Below the pieces are notes generated by a model that worked only from the letters and a program-made list of their open reading frames with translations, searched no databases and was not told the DNA's origin. A stretch of 64,000 bases of DNA from Clostridium sp. BJN0001 (lineage in GTDB: Bacteria; Bacillota; Clostridia; Clostridiales; Clostridiaceae): positions 17,501 to 81,500 of the forward strand of contig NZ_CP094971.1 of assembly GCF_022869825.1 (NCBI RefSeq), read 5' to 3'. The position numbers and the translations under genes are program-made. This document shows, in pieces, positions 20,126 through 28,135 of the stretch (positions are counted from its first letter, which is position 1; every line of letters begins with the position of its first letter).

Positions 20126-21337
20126 TTATTCAGCTACTGCTTCTAAATCTTCTGAAGATTCTGCTTCAATTTTTTTCTCTTTTCTTTTAAGAAAATAATC
20201 TATTATTAAAGCAAGTGCACCATCTCCTGTTATGTTAGTTGCAGTTCCAAAACTATCTTGTGCAGAATGAAGAGCAATCATTATAGGTTTTTCTATATCA
20301 CCAAATCCAAGCATACTTTCAAGAAGTCCTAATGCTGCCATAACTCCACCACCTGGAACTCCTGGAGCAGCAACCATTGTTATACCAAGCATAAATATAA
20401 ATGGCATAATTACTGCAAATGTAGGATTATCTCCTCTGAGAAGCATAACTCCCATAGAAGCAAGAACAAGTGTTATTGTATCTCCTGCAAGATGTATAGT
20501 TGCACATAAAGGAATAACGAGTTCTGCAACTTCTGTCTTTACATCATTATTTTTAGTACATTCAAGTGTAACTGGTATTGTAGCAGCTGAAGACTGAGTA
20601 CCTACTGCTGTTAAATATGCAGGGATCATTGTTTTAATTTTCTTAAATGGATTTTCTTTTCTAAATATAGCGGCAACTGAATATTGTAATATAATATAGA
20701 ATATATGAAGGGAAAATATTATAACATAAACAGCTGCAAATGATTTTAATGTTGTAAAGATTTCGCCTGTCATACTTAGTTTAGCAAAAACTGTTCCTAT
20801 ATATACTGGAACAAGAGGAATTAAAATTTTGTTAATTATCATTGCAATTACTTGACTAAATTCTTCAAATCCCTTTAAAAGAGAACTATTTTTTATTTTT
20901 GAAAGACCTATTCCGAATATAAAAGCAAAAACTAATGCTGACATTACATTTAACATCGGTGGAATATCTATTTTAAAATATGGATCAATATTAAATGATG
21001 ATTCAGAAGCGAGCGAAGCATTTGTTATTAAATTAGGAAGAAAAGTTGTACCTAATACGAATGCTAAAGTTCCTGCTATTATTGTTGATGTATATGCAAG
21101 AATAGTTGTACCCAAAAGGACTCTACCAGATTTTTTACCAAGTGAAGCTATTCCAGGAACTATAAATGCTATTATTATTAGAGGAATTACAAAGGAAAGA
21201 AATGTTCCAAACAATGTTCCGAATGTTGAGCATAATTTTATAGGGAATTCGAAACTTGCATTTCTACATAAAAGACCAAGTGAAATTCCGAGTATTAGTG
21301 CTATTGCTATACGTTTTATAAGTGTAAAATTTTTCAA
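20126..21337 (-). CDS. Dicarboxylate/amino-acid:cation symporter (DAACS family)
   Basis: 403 residues from a TTG start with GGGAGG upstream. Family hallmarks are the serine-rich hairpin SSAATIPVTLE, PLCATIHLAGDTITLV, GVPGGGVMAALGLL and the cation/substrate segment NITGDGALALIIDYF. About eight transmembrane helices are evident. Likely a Na+- or H+-coupled importer of glutamate, aspartate, serine/threonine or a dicarboxylate; the exact substrate is not fixed by sequence. The promoter region carries two ACATATGT palindromes. Confidence 0.9.
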   Translation of the reverse strand: MKNFTLIKRIAIALILGISLGLLCRNASFEFPIKLCSTFGTLFGTFLSFVIPLIIIAFIVPGIASLGKKSGRVLLGTTILAYTSTIIAGTLAFVLGTTFLPNLITNASLASESSFNIDPYFKIDIPPMLNVMSALVFAFIFGIGLSKIKNSSLLKGFEEFSQVIAMIINKILIPLVPVYIGTVFAKLSMTGEIFTTLKSFAAVYVIIFSLHIFYIILQYSVAAIFRKENPFKKIKTMIPAYLTAVGTQSSAATIPVTLECTKNNDVKTEVAELVIPLCATIHLAGDTITLVLASMGVMLLRGDNPTFAVIMPFIFMLGITMVAAPGVPGGGVMAALGLLESMLGFGDIEKPIMIALHSAQDSFGTATNITGDGALALIIDYFLKRKEKKIEAESSEDLEAVAE

Positions 21338-21380
21338 AAAAATTCCTCCCTAGATTATTAATTTCTGTTTTTATATAACG

Positions 21381-21455
21381 AACATATGTGTTTTTTGCAA
21401 AAACATATGTATTCCATCTAAGTACAATATACTACAAAAGTAAGTAGTTAGTCAA
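21381..21455 (-). promoter_or_regulatory. Symporter promoter with two ACATATGT palindromes
   Basis: On the minus strand TTGACT (21450-21455) and TATATT (21426-21431) are 18 bp apart. Downstream, AACATATGT occurs at 21381-21389 and 21402-21410, that is 21 bp or two helical turns apart. The left copy reads CGAACATATGTG, close to a LexA box. An operator is likely; the regulator is unknown. Confidence 0.5.
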
Positions 21456-21461
21456 ATGAAC

Positions 21462-21490
21462 TTGATTAATATAATTTTATGTGCTATGAT
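21462..21490 (+). promoter_or_regulatory. Promoter of tRNA-Arg
   Basis: TTGATT (21462-21467), a 17-bp spacer and TATGAT (21485-21490) lie 14 bp before the tRNA. Confidence 0.7.
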
Positions 21491-21504
21491 AAAAGCTGTA
21501 TTAT

Positions 21505-21579
21505 GGAGTGTTAGTTAAACGGATATAACACACCGCTACGGACGGTGGGTTGAGGGTTCGATTCCTTCACGCTCTACCA
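21505..21579 (+). tRNA. tRNA-Arg (ACG anticodon)
   Basis: A 75-nt cloverleaf. The anticodon stem CACCG/CGGTG encloses CTACGGA (ACG, read as ICG). The acceptor GGAGTGT pairs with ACGCTCT with wobble pairs, and CCA is encoded. An integrase remnant lies about 100 bp downstream, so this gene probably marked an integration site. Confidence 0.93.
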
Positions 21580-21591
21580 GATTGAATGAAG

Positions 21592-21628
21592 AAACGGCTT
21601 AACTATGAGGGTTGAGCCGTTTTTGTTT
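21592..21628 (+). terminator. Terminator of tRNA-Arg
   Basis: Stem AAACGGCTTAAC/GTTGAGCCGTTT (one wobble) with a 7-nt loop and a T run. Confidence 0.85.
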
Positions 21629-21636
21629 TGTCATAA

Positions 21637-21654
21637 GGGGACAAAAAGGGGACA
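21637..21654. repeat. Paired GGGGACA repeats, left boundary of integrated element
   Basis: GGGGACA occurs at 21637-21643 and again at 21648-21654, an 11-bp period. A near-identical pair with the same period and orientation is at 28070-28087. They flank the mobile-gene interval and sit beside the integrase gene, so they are candidate integrase arm sites or att repeats (inference). Confidence 0.5.
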
Positions 21655-21681
21655 CTTAAGAATAAAAAAATTTTAGATGAT

Positions 21682-22734
21682 TTATTCAAAAATATCATCT
21701 AATAAATTTGCAGTTTTACTTTTCATATTTTCCATTACATGAGTATATGTATTTAAAGTCATTCTTATATCAGTATGTCCTAGCCTTTCGGACACAACCT
21801 TTATGTTTTCACCGCTAGATATTAATATTGTAGCATGGGTATGTCTTAATCCATGAAATGAAATTTGACTAAGATGTTTATAGCCTTTTGAAATATTTCT
21901 TTTTTCTTTTTTTATATCGTCAATTGATTTTTTATATTTAGTAATTTTTTTAGTAAAGTTCATTGATAAACTTCGAGGTATATACCTTTGTCCACTTTTA
22001 TCAAGTACCACATAATCTAAATTATCTGCATTTCGGTTTTTTTTAAGTTCTATTAAGTGGCTTATTAATACTTTAGGAATACTAATAATTCTATAACTTG
22101 ATGAGGTTTTTAAATCAGCTAACATTAAAACTTTTAAACTCTTATCATGGACAAGCTGATTATTAACTGTAATAGTTGCTTTTTCTAAATCAATATCACA
22201 CCATCTTAATCCACATAATTCTCCGATTCTTAATCCCGTAAGGACATCTATAAATATAGGTGTATATAAATAATTGTCTTGTATTTCTGATAAAAAGAAA
22301 TTAACTTCATCTTTTGTCCAATACTTAATTTTAGGTTTTTCTAGTTTTTGCTTTTGTATATCGGTAGGTAATTCATAAATTAATTTACTTGTTTTTGCAT
22401 ACTTTAAACAACCAGTTATAATATCCATAACCTTTTTAGCAGAAACAGCCTTAATTTTTTTCTCATTAATCAGCTTATTATAAAATTCTTGCATTACTGA
22501 TGTGGTTAATGCAGTTAATTTATAATGTCCTAACATTGGGATTATGTGTGTATTCATTCGACTAATGTAATCATTTTTGGTATTCATAGATATAAGATGT
22601 ACTTTATATTCAGAAAACCATTTATCAACTAAATAATCTTTAAATAATATATTGCTTTCAGTTGTAGCTACATAACCTTTATGTTTTTGGGAAGTAATTT
22701 CAGTTGCCCATCTTTCAGCCTCCTTTTTTGTTAC
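21682..22734 (-). pseudogene. Tyrosine recombinase (integrase), N-terminally truncated
   Basis: About 350 codons stay open from 22734 to the stop at 21682. The catalytic domain is complete: LTGLRIGELCGL (Arg), FHGLRHTHATIL (His-x-x-Arg), LGHTDIRMTLNTYTHV (Tyr). The core-binding domain precedes it, and TKKEAERWATEI at the 5' edge is the end of the Arm-DNA-binding domain. The rest of that domain, about 50 residues, is missing: the frame meets TGA at 22735-22737, where the sequence becomes an unrelated transporter gene read from the other strand. The ATG at 22587 would give a protein lacking all arm-binding residues. Confidence 0.85.
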
Positions 22735-23002
22735 TCAACACATAGCTCAAGCAGCGGCATTAGCGGCTATTATTCCAAAAGCTTTTGTAGGTGCAGCAAA
22801 GCATCATAAAAATGGTTTGATAAATTATAAAGTTGGAATATATTTAGCTATTGGAGGCATTATTGGGAGTCTTATTGGAGCAAATTGTGCAAATATACTT
22901 AGTGAAGATATGTTGTGTAAAATTTTTAGTGTCTTTTTTGCAGTCATAGGAATTCAATTATTAATAACTTCATTTAAAACAGTAGAAAAAAATAAAATTT
23001 AG
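22730..23002 (+). pseudogene. TauE/SafE (TSUP) transporter, C-terminal fragment
   Basis: An in-frame segment of about 90 codons from 22730 to TAG 23002 with no start. It reads TQHIAQAAALAAIIPKAFVGA, then GLINYKVGIYLAIGGIIGSLIGA, ending in a hydrophobic helix around FFAVIGIQLLITSF. This is the second half of a TauE/SafE anion exporter; the first half is absent. The 5' edge coincides with the edge of the integrase remnant, so one deletion or recombination joined them head-to-head. Confidence 0.78.
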
Positions 23003-23114
23003 ACTTATAAAAATAAAGTTTTACAAATGAATAAGAAGTTTATGTTAATCATGGATGAATTATATGATACGTGAGTGATAAATTTACTAAAATTGAATAC
23101 TAAGTTAAGGAAAA

Positions 23115-23153
23115 AGCTTGCCATATTCAATGTAATATGGTGAGTTTTGTTTT
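23115..23153 (+). terminator. Terminator after the TauE/SafE fragment
   Basis: Stem CTTGCCATATT/AATATGGTGAG (one wobble), loop CAATGT, then a T-rich run. Confidence 0.75.
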
Positions 23154-23213
23154 ATTTGAATATAATGATTAGTAAAAACATCAGAAATAAGTTGATAAAG
23201 TCAAACAATATGA

Positions 23214-23243
23214 TTGACAAAAGCAAGCATTTTTTATTATAAT
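23214..23243 (+). promoter_or_regulatory. Promoter of the MarR-GNAT gene
   Basis: TTGACA (23214-23219), an 18-bp spacer and TATAAT (23238-23243). GGAGG follows before the ATG at 23275. Confidence 0.75.
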
Positions 23244-23274
23244 TTCATTATAAGTGGTAGGAGGTTATTTTGCT

Positions 23275-24204
23275 ATGAATAAAAATCTTAAACGAAGTAT
23301 TAGTGTTATTAGAAGATTCAATCGCTATTATACAAATGTATTAGGTCTATTAGACCAACATATTTTAGAAAGTGACTTATCATTATCAGAAGTACGTGTC
23401 TTACATGAAATTGAAAAAACGGAGCAATGCACGTCTAGAAGGCTATCAGATATTTTGTGTATGGACTCAGGATATTTAAGCAGAATACTGAAAAAGTTTT
23501 ATAAAATGGGCTTTTTGACGAAAGAAAAATCATCTAAAGATGGTAGAGTACAATATTTATATCTTACATCAGATGGAAAAGAAAAAATGGATGATTTAAA
23601 TAATAGTTCAGATGAACAAATTGCTCAAATTATAAAGTCATTGCCAGAAGCTGATAGGAATTGTTTAGTTCAGAATATGACATCAATAGAAACTATTTTA
23701 ACGAATGGTGCAAATATTAAGTTATAGGACATTACTATTCGCACAGATATTCGTCCTGGAGATATAGGGTATATTACATATATGCATGGATGGATTTATC
23801 GAGAAGAATATGAATATTCTACTGCTTTTGAAGGATATGTAGCTGAATCATTTTATAAGTTTTGGCTCAATTATAATCCTGATAACGACTGTTTATGGTG
23901 TGCAGAACATAATGGAATTATAATAGGTTGTATTGGTATTGTAGGTTGTGGAGAACGTGCACAACTCCGATGGTTTTTGATTGACCCACATTATCGTAGT
24001 ATTGGTCTTGGTAAGAAACTATTAGAGGAATCACTTGATTTTGTAAAAATGAAAAACTATAAGAGTGTTTATTTGGATATAACAAATGATTTAGAGAAAG
24101 CAATTAGCATGTATACAAGAGTCGGTTTTGTAAAGAAATTAGAGAAAGCAAATAATTTATGGCGAGAAGGGTTGACTGAACTTGAGTTTCAAATGAAGTT
24201 GTAG
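23275..24204 (+). pseudogene. MarR-GNAT bifunctional regulator/acetyltransferase split by an in-frame amber codon
   Basis: ATG 23275 has GGAGG upstream. Residues 1-150 are a MarR winged helix (RLSDILCMDSGYLSRILKKF). A TAG at 23725-23727 ends this part, but the same frame continues without interruption as DITIRTDIRPGDIGYITYMHGW and a full GNAT domain (RWFLIDPHYRSIGLGKKLL) to 24204. Together the parts have the length (about 309 codons) and order of the widespread MarR-GNAT fusion. The GNAT part has no ribosome-binding site of its own near ATG 23782, and starting there would lose its first strand. A nonsense mutation is the simplest reading; sequencing error or readthrough remain possible. Confidence 0.82.
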
Positions 24205-24722
24205 TAAAAAATTAAAATTCCAATTTATGTTTGAGTTTTATAAATAGTAAATTCGAAAGGAAATTATAATATGGAAATAGAAATTAAACTTGCTTATGAA
24301 AATAATAGAGAAATTAAAGAATTGTTTTTAGAATATATAGAAATGTTGCTTAAAAATGACTCGGATTTTGCAAAATACTTGGAATTGCAGAATTATGATT
24401 CTGAACTTCAACATTTATCAGATAAATATGGATTACCAAATGGTAGATTGTATATAGTAAAAGTCGAAAATGAATTTGCGGGATGTATTGGTTTAAGAAA
24501 AATAGATGATGAAAACTGTGAAATGAAGAGATTATATGTTAGACCTAAATTTCGTGGACATAAAATTGCAAATAAGTTGGTAGAAATGATTATTAATGAT
24601 GCTAAAAGAATTGGATATAAAAGTATGCTTTTAGATACACTACCTTTCTTAGAAAGAGCTATATTATAGAATAGCATTTTATATGATGTTAAAAAATTTA
24701 AATATCTTCAAAATAAATAAAG

Positions 24723-24780
24723 AGCAAGCATTATTTGCATGACTAAATTTTAGTCAAAGTATTTAATGCTTGCCTTTTTT
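24723..24780 (+). terminator. Stem-loop terminator inside the transposon left end
   Basis: Outer arms GCAAGCATTA/TAATGCTTGC and an inner hairpin GACTAAATTTTAGTC are followed by a T run. It would stop readthrough from the host gene into the transposase genes. Confidence 0.65.
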
Positions 24781-24820
24781 AGTATATTATTATTTTATAT
24801 TATTCTTAGAAAGGAAAAAA

Positions 24821-24858
24821 GCAGAGCAACACCACCGACCAAAGTTTTGTTGCTCTGC
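24821..24858 (+). other. 11-bp inverted repeat upstream of the first transposon gene
   Basis: GCAGAGCAACA (24821-24831) and TGTTGCTCTGC (24848-24858) form a perfect stem with a 16-nt loop, ending 14 bp before the DUF6431 start codon. There is no T run after it, so a leader structure or protein-binding site is more likely than a terminator. Confidence 0.55.
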
Positions 24859-24872
24859 TAACCATAAATTCT

Positions 24873-25406
24873 ATGATAACTAATATTTATGATACAAAAA
24901 TCATATCTAATTTAGATTCAAAAATCAAGTCATTAACGCAAAAATCCTATGATAAATTTATTAAAGACATAGATTTTCACAAACTTACTTGTTCCTGCGG
25001 AAGGTCCGGGCAGCTTGTAAAGCATGGTTATTACAAGAGAACTGTTAAAAACAGTGATGGCAAGATATCTATAACAATTCTTAGAGCAAAGTGTACATGT
25101 TGCAATAAAACTCATGCTATATTTCCAGAGTGTATTGTACCTTATTCTCAAATTCTTTTATGTGATCATATTTCAATTATTAATGCTTATAATTCCAAAG
25201 CTTCTTTTGAACCCATTATGATAGCTAATGAATTTATCGATGAAAGCAATATTTTTTATATAATAAAACAATATCTAGAGCATTGGAAGGAACGTATTAC
25301 TTCATTTAAAATTTCATTAGATTTAAGTATTTCAAAGCAATGTTTAAAAAACTTTAAAAGACAATTTATGCAAATTAAATGCATCAATAATATTTTATTT
25401 TCGTAA
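24873..25406 (+). CDS. DUF6431 zinc-finger-like protein of the transposon
   Basis: 177 residues. The N-terminal half has paired cysteines (LTCSCGRSG and KCTCCNKTHA) separated by a basic KHGYYKRTVK stretch, the DUF6431 pattern, suggesting a zinc-bound DNA-binding domain. The C-terminal half is helical and lacks motifs. This family regularly precedes rve-type transposase genes in clostridial elements; its role is unproven, possibly target or end recognition. No strong ribosome-binding site is visible. Confidence 0.65.
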   Translation: MITNIYDTKIISNLDSKIKSLTQKSYDKFIKDIDFHKLTCSCGRSGQLVKHGYYKRTVKNSDGKISITILRAKCTCCNKTHAIFPECIVPYSQILLCDHISIINAYNSKASFEPIMIANEFIDESNIFYIIKQYLEHWKERITSFKISLDLSISKQCLKNFKRQFMQIKCINNILFS

Positions 25407-25487
25407 AACCACATAACTTAGTTTTACTGTTAATTTATGTAGATATAAGCTTATATTGTAATAAAACAAAGGAGGCTTTTTCAAAAT

Positions 25488-26732
25488 ATGGACGAAAAAA
25501 CTAGAAAAGAAATAGCACTTTTCAGGTACGGAATCTTGGCTCCTCTGATAAGTGGTACTTATGATGAAAATAAAAGTGTTAAACAATTTTTCCGAGATGC
25601 CGCAGGCAAAGTATATCAGACTCCAGATGGTGAAGATACTAAGGTAGCTGCTGCTACTCTTGAACGTTGGTATTACAATTACAAGAATAAGGGCTTTGAG
25701 GCACTCATACCTGTAAAACGATGCGACACTGGAAGAACACGTAAATTAGATTCTGATATTACAGAACAGATTAAATATTTAAAACAAGAATATCCAAGAA
25801 TCCCAGCAACACTTATCTATCAAAAGCTTATTAACAATGGAACTATTGTTAAAGGAGATATTTCACTTTCAACAATTAATAGGTATGTTAATGTTCTTAA
25901 GCTTGAGAATAAATATTCTAAAAATAAAGATATGAAAAGATATGAGCGTGCTCATATAAATGAAGTATGGTGTGGTGACAGCAGCGTTGGACCTTATTTG
26001 AAGGTAGATGGTAAAAAGAAACGCGTTTACATAATAGCACTTATTGATGATGCTTCAAGATACATAACAGGAATAGATGTATTTTTTAATGATAATTTTG
26101 TAAATCTTATGTCTGTTTTAAAATCTGCTGTTACACGATTCGGGAAACCTAAAATCTTAAACTTTGATAATGGTGCTTCATATAAGAACAAGCAAATGGA
26201 ACTTTTAGCAGCTAGAATAGGTACAACTATTAGTTATTGTGCACCCTATACCCCACAATCAAAAGCTAAAATTGAAAGGTGGTTTCGTACATTAAAAGAT
26301 CAATGGATGTCCCAGCTTAATATGAATGATTTTAATAATTTAGATGAACTTAGGATAAGCCTTATTTCATATGTTAATAGCTATAATCAGCATATACATT
26401 CTTCTCTAGATGGACTATCTCCACAGGACAGGTTTTTCAAGGAATCTCACATGATTAAAAGGCTTACAGATGAACAAATTGAAACTTCCTTTTTACTTGA
26501 ATATGAAAGAAGAGTATCAGCCGATAACGTAGTTATGATAGATGAAACAGAATATGAAGTTGATTATAGATACTCAAAACAAAGAATAACCCTAAGATAT
26601 TCACCTGATTTAAGCAAAATTTATGTAGTTGATAAAAACACTTCTGAACTTACAGAAATAAAGCTTTTAAATAAGCATGATAATTCTGTTATAAAAAGGG
26701 AAAAAATAAAACTTACTGGAGGTCAAGAATAA
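25488..26732 (+). CDS. DDE-type transposase (rve/Mu-TniA-like)
   Basis: 414 residues with AAAGGAGG upstream. Residues 1-140 hold helix-turn-helix domains (AATLERWYYNYKNKGFEALIP). The rve catalytic core retains all three acidic residues: Asp in VWCGDSSVGP, Asp in LNFDNGASY and Glu in KAKIERWFRTLKDQ. The C-terminus is the Mu-type beta-barrel (YEVDYRYSKQRITLRYSPD). The next gene overlaps at its stop. Together they resemble TniA-TniB or MuA-MuB pairs, which cut DNA and choose the target respectively. Confidence 0.88.
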   Translation: MDEKTRKEIALFRYGILAPLISGTYDENKSVKQFFRDAAGKVYQTPDGEDTKVAAATLERWYYNYKNKGFEALIPVKRCDTGRTRKLDSDITEQIKYLKQEYPRIPATLIYQKLINNGTIVKGDISLSTINRYVNVLKLENKYSKNKDMKRYERAHINEVWCGDSSVGPYLKVDGKKKRVYIIALIDDASRYITGIDVFFNDNFVNLMSVLKSAVTRFGKPKILNFDNGASYKNKQMELLAARIGTTISYCAPYTPQSKAKIERWFRTLKDQWMSQLNMNDFNNLDELRISLISYVNSYNQHIHSSLDGLSPQDRFFKESHMIKRLTDEQIETSFLLEYERRVSADNVVMIDETEYEVDYRYSKQRITLRYSPDLSKIYVVDKNTSELTEIKLLNKHDNSVIKREKIKLTGGQE

Positions 26733-27535
26733 TGGATTATATAAGTAGATATGGAATGGATTTTAATCCGTTTATAAAAAATTCTAAGGAAATAGTAGTA
26801 GAAACTTCTGACTATAAAGAAGTTATTTGTAGACTTAATTATTTACTTAATAATAAAGGTTTCGGAATCCTGACCGGAGGTCCAGGGCGAGGTAAAAATA
26901 CAATAATAAGAAACTGGTCTAATAGCCTTAATTCATCACTTTATAAAGTTATTTATAGTTCCCTTTCTACACTTACTGTTGCAGAATTTTATAAAAATAT
27001 GGCTGCCCAGCTTGGACTAGAGCCAATGTGCAGAAAAATTGATAATTTCAAAATTATCCAAAATGAAATAACTAGATATTCAGTTGAAAAACGTATAACT
27101 CCTGTAATAATTATTGATGAAGCTAATTATGTAAGTAATGGAATACTTAATGATTTAAAAATGCTTTTTAATTTTGACATGGATTCAAGAGATCGTGCAA
27201 TAGTACTTCTTGTGGGGCTTCCTCAGTTAAATAATACCATGAGGCTAGTTGCTAATGAGCCTTTAAGACAACGTATAACAATGAATTATAATTTAGATAA
27301 TCTCACAAAATCAGAAACTAAAGACTATATATTAGCAAAGCTTACTGGTGCTAAATGTAATACTGATATTTTTGATGATACCGCTCTTGAAGCAATTGCT
27401 AACGCTTCGAACGGAGTTCCTAGAATTGTTAATAAAATCTGTGATTCTAGCCTTATGATAGGCAATACAAAAAATATGAATACAATTGATAGTGACATAA
27501 TAATGCTTGCTGTTAATGAAACTGAACTTGGATAA
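26732..27535 (+). CDS. AAA ATPase, ExeA/TniB-like transposition regulator
   Basis: 267 residues, overlapping the transposase stop codon (TAATG). Walker B is intact (VIIIDEANYV) and the sensor region LLVGLPQL and arginine-rich EPLRQRI follow. The Walker A reads GGPGRGKNT: the invariant Thr/Ser after the lysine is Asn, which normally breaks Mg-ATP binding. AAA proteins of this group (MuB, TniB, TnsC, IstB) bind target DNA with ATP. This copy may be inactive, making the element non-autonomous. Confidence 0.85.
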   Translation: MDYISRYGMDFNPFIKNSKEIVVETSDYKEVICRLNYLLNNKGFGILTGGPGRGKNTIIRNWSNSLNSSLYKVIYSSLSTLTVAEFYKNMAAQLGLEPMCRKIDNFKIIQNEITRYSVEKRITPVIIIDEANYVSNGILNDLKMLFNFDMDSRDRAIVLLVGLPQLNNTMRLVANEPLRQRITMNYNLDNLTKSETKDYILAKLTGAKCNTDIFDDTALEAIANASNGVPRIVNKICDSSLMIGNTKNMNTIDSDIIMLAVNETELG

Positions 27536-27541
27536 AAGTAA

Positions 27542-27579
27542 AATCTGCAAATATCAATAAGGTATTTGTGGATTTTTTT
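27542..27579 (+). terminator. Terminator of the transposon operon
   Basis: Stem AATCTGCAAATA/TATTTGTGGATT with two imperfect pairs, then seven T residues, 7 bp after the ATPase stop. Confidence 0.72.
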
Positions 27580-27831
27580 GTAATATTCAGAATATTTATC
27601 ATCATAAACCGTAACGAAGTAGCCTCATTTTCATTGAAGATTTTGAAGAATATATTCATTTTTAGCATCAAATAAAGTTATGATATTAGCATCAAATAAT
27701 TTGACGTTCAATACTATATATTTATATAAGAAATTTGGATTCTATGAAATTGAATCATATAATAATAGTCCAATGGATACGTCAATTTATATGAAATTAG
27801 ATTTGTACAGGTGAATTTCAATTTGTCTTAG

Positions 27832-27970
27832 TGAGTTAATAGATGCTTTTGTCATATTAACTCAGAACTTAAAAAGTATCAAAATAATATATAAGTATAT
27901 ATAGTATAATTAATGAGAAAAAGCAAAAGGAATACTTAGAGTAATAAGAGCTTTGAGTATTCCTTTTTCT
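27832..27970. terminator. Two stem-loops after the split GNAT gene
   Basis: TGAGTTAATA/TATTAACTCA (27832-27841 with 27855-27864) has no T run. AAAGGAATACT/AGTATTCCTTT (27926-27936 with 27956-27966) continues into TTTTCT and looks like a true terminator, usable on both strands. The rest of 27815-28135 holds only the repeat at 28070 and no gene I can support. Confidence 0.6.
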
Positions 27971-28069
27971 ATTTCAAATAGGAATAAAGATGATAAAGTT
28001 GTATAAAAAAGAACAACTAGGGGAATTAAAAGATTATGAATAGTAGAGTGAAAATATAAACACACAAAC

Positions 28070-28087
28070 AGGGACACAAAGGGGACA
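28070..28087. repeat. Paired GGGACA repeats, right boundary of integrated element
   Basis: AGGGACA (28070-28076) and GGGGACA (28081-28087) repeat with an 11-bp period, matching 16 of 18 positions of the pair at 21637-21654 in the same orientation. Beyond this point the gene content changes from mobile and decayed genes to PilZ and spore-type genes. Confidence 0.5.
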
Positions 28088-28135
28088 TTTTGCAAATTTG
28101 AGAGTAAAATTAAGTCAGATTATCATGAAGGCAAT

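Larger units (their letters stand above)
24665..27713 (+). mobile_element. Three-gene Mu/Tn7-like transposon (DUF6431 + DDE transposase + AAA ATPase)
   Basis: The ends were found by comparing the broken GNAT halves. The left end begins TATAGAATAGCA and the right end, read inward, begins TATTGAACGTCA; about 20 of the first 30 positions agree, including TTAT.TGATG.TAA. The flanking CTATAT at 24659-24664 and 27714-27719 is a 6-bp target duplication (5 bp if the ends shift by one). The right end holds two TTAGCATCAAATAA copies (27662-27675 and 27686-27699), probably transposase-binding sites. Cargo is three plus-strand genes, with stem-loops near both ends. All three genes are open, but the ATPase has a damaged Walker A. 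Confidence 0.85.
24271..27814 (+). pseudogene. GNAT acetyltransferase interrupted by the 3.05-kb transposon
   Basis: The 5' part (24271-24664) encodes a GNAT domain up to LDTLPFLERAI, with the acetyl-CoA loop MKRLYVRPKFRGHKIANKLV. The 3' part (27720-27814) encodes YLYKKFGFYEIESYNNSPMD and ends at TGA 27812-27814. Removing the transposon and one copy of CTATAT restores an unbroken 162-residue reading frame with the usual GNAT C-terminus. In the present state translation stops within the transposon end at 24669. GGAAAT-type Shine-Dalgarno precedes the ATG. The substrate is unknown. Confidence 0.88.

Noticed and set aside
22817..23002. A 61-codon ORF starting ATG 22817 taken as a small membrane protein gene
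   Set aside because: The same frame continues upstream to 22730 with TauE/SafE sequence and has no ribosome-binding site at 22817, so it is part of the truncated transporter.
24271..24669. A complete 132-residue acetyltransferase ending at 24669
   Set aside because: Its last codons lie in the transposon end, and the true C-terminus is found 3 kb downstream at 27720-27814.
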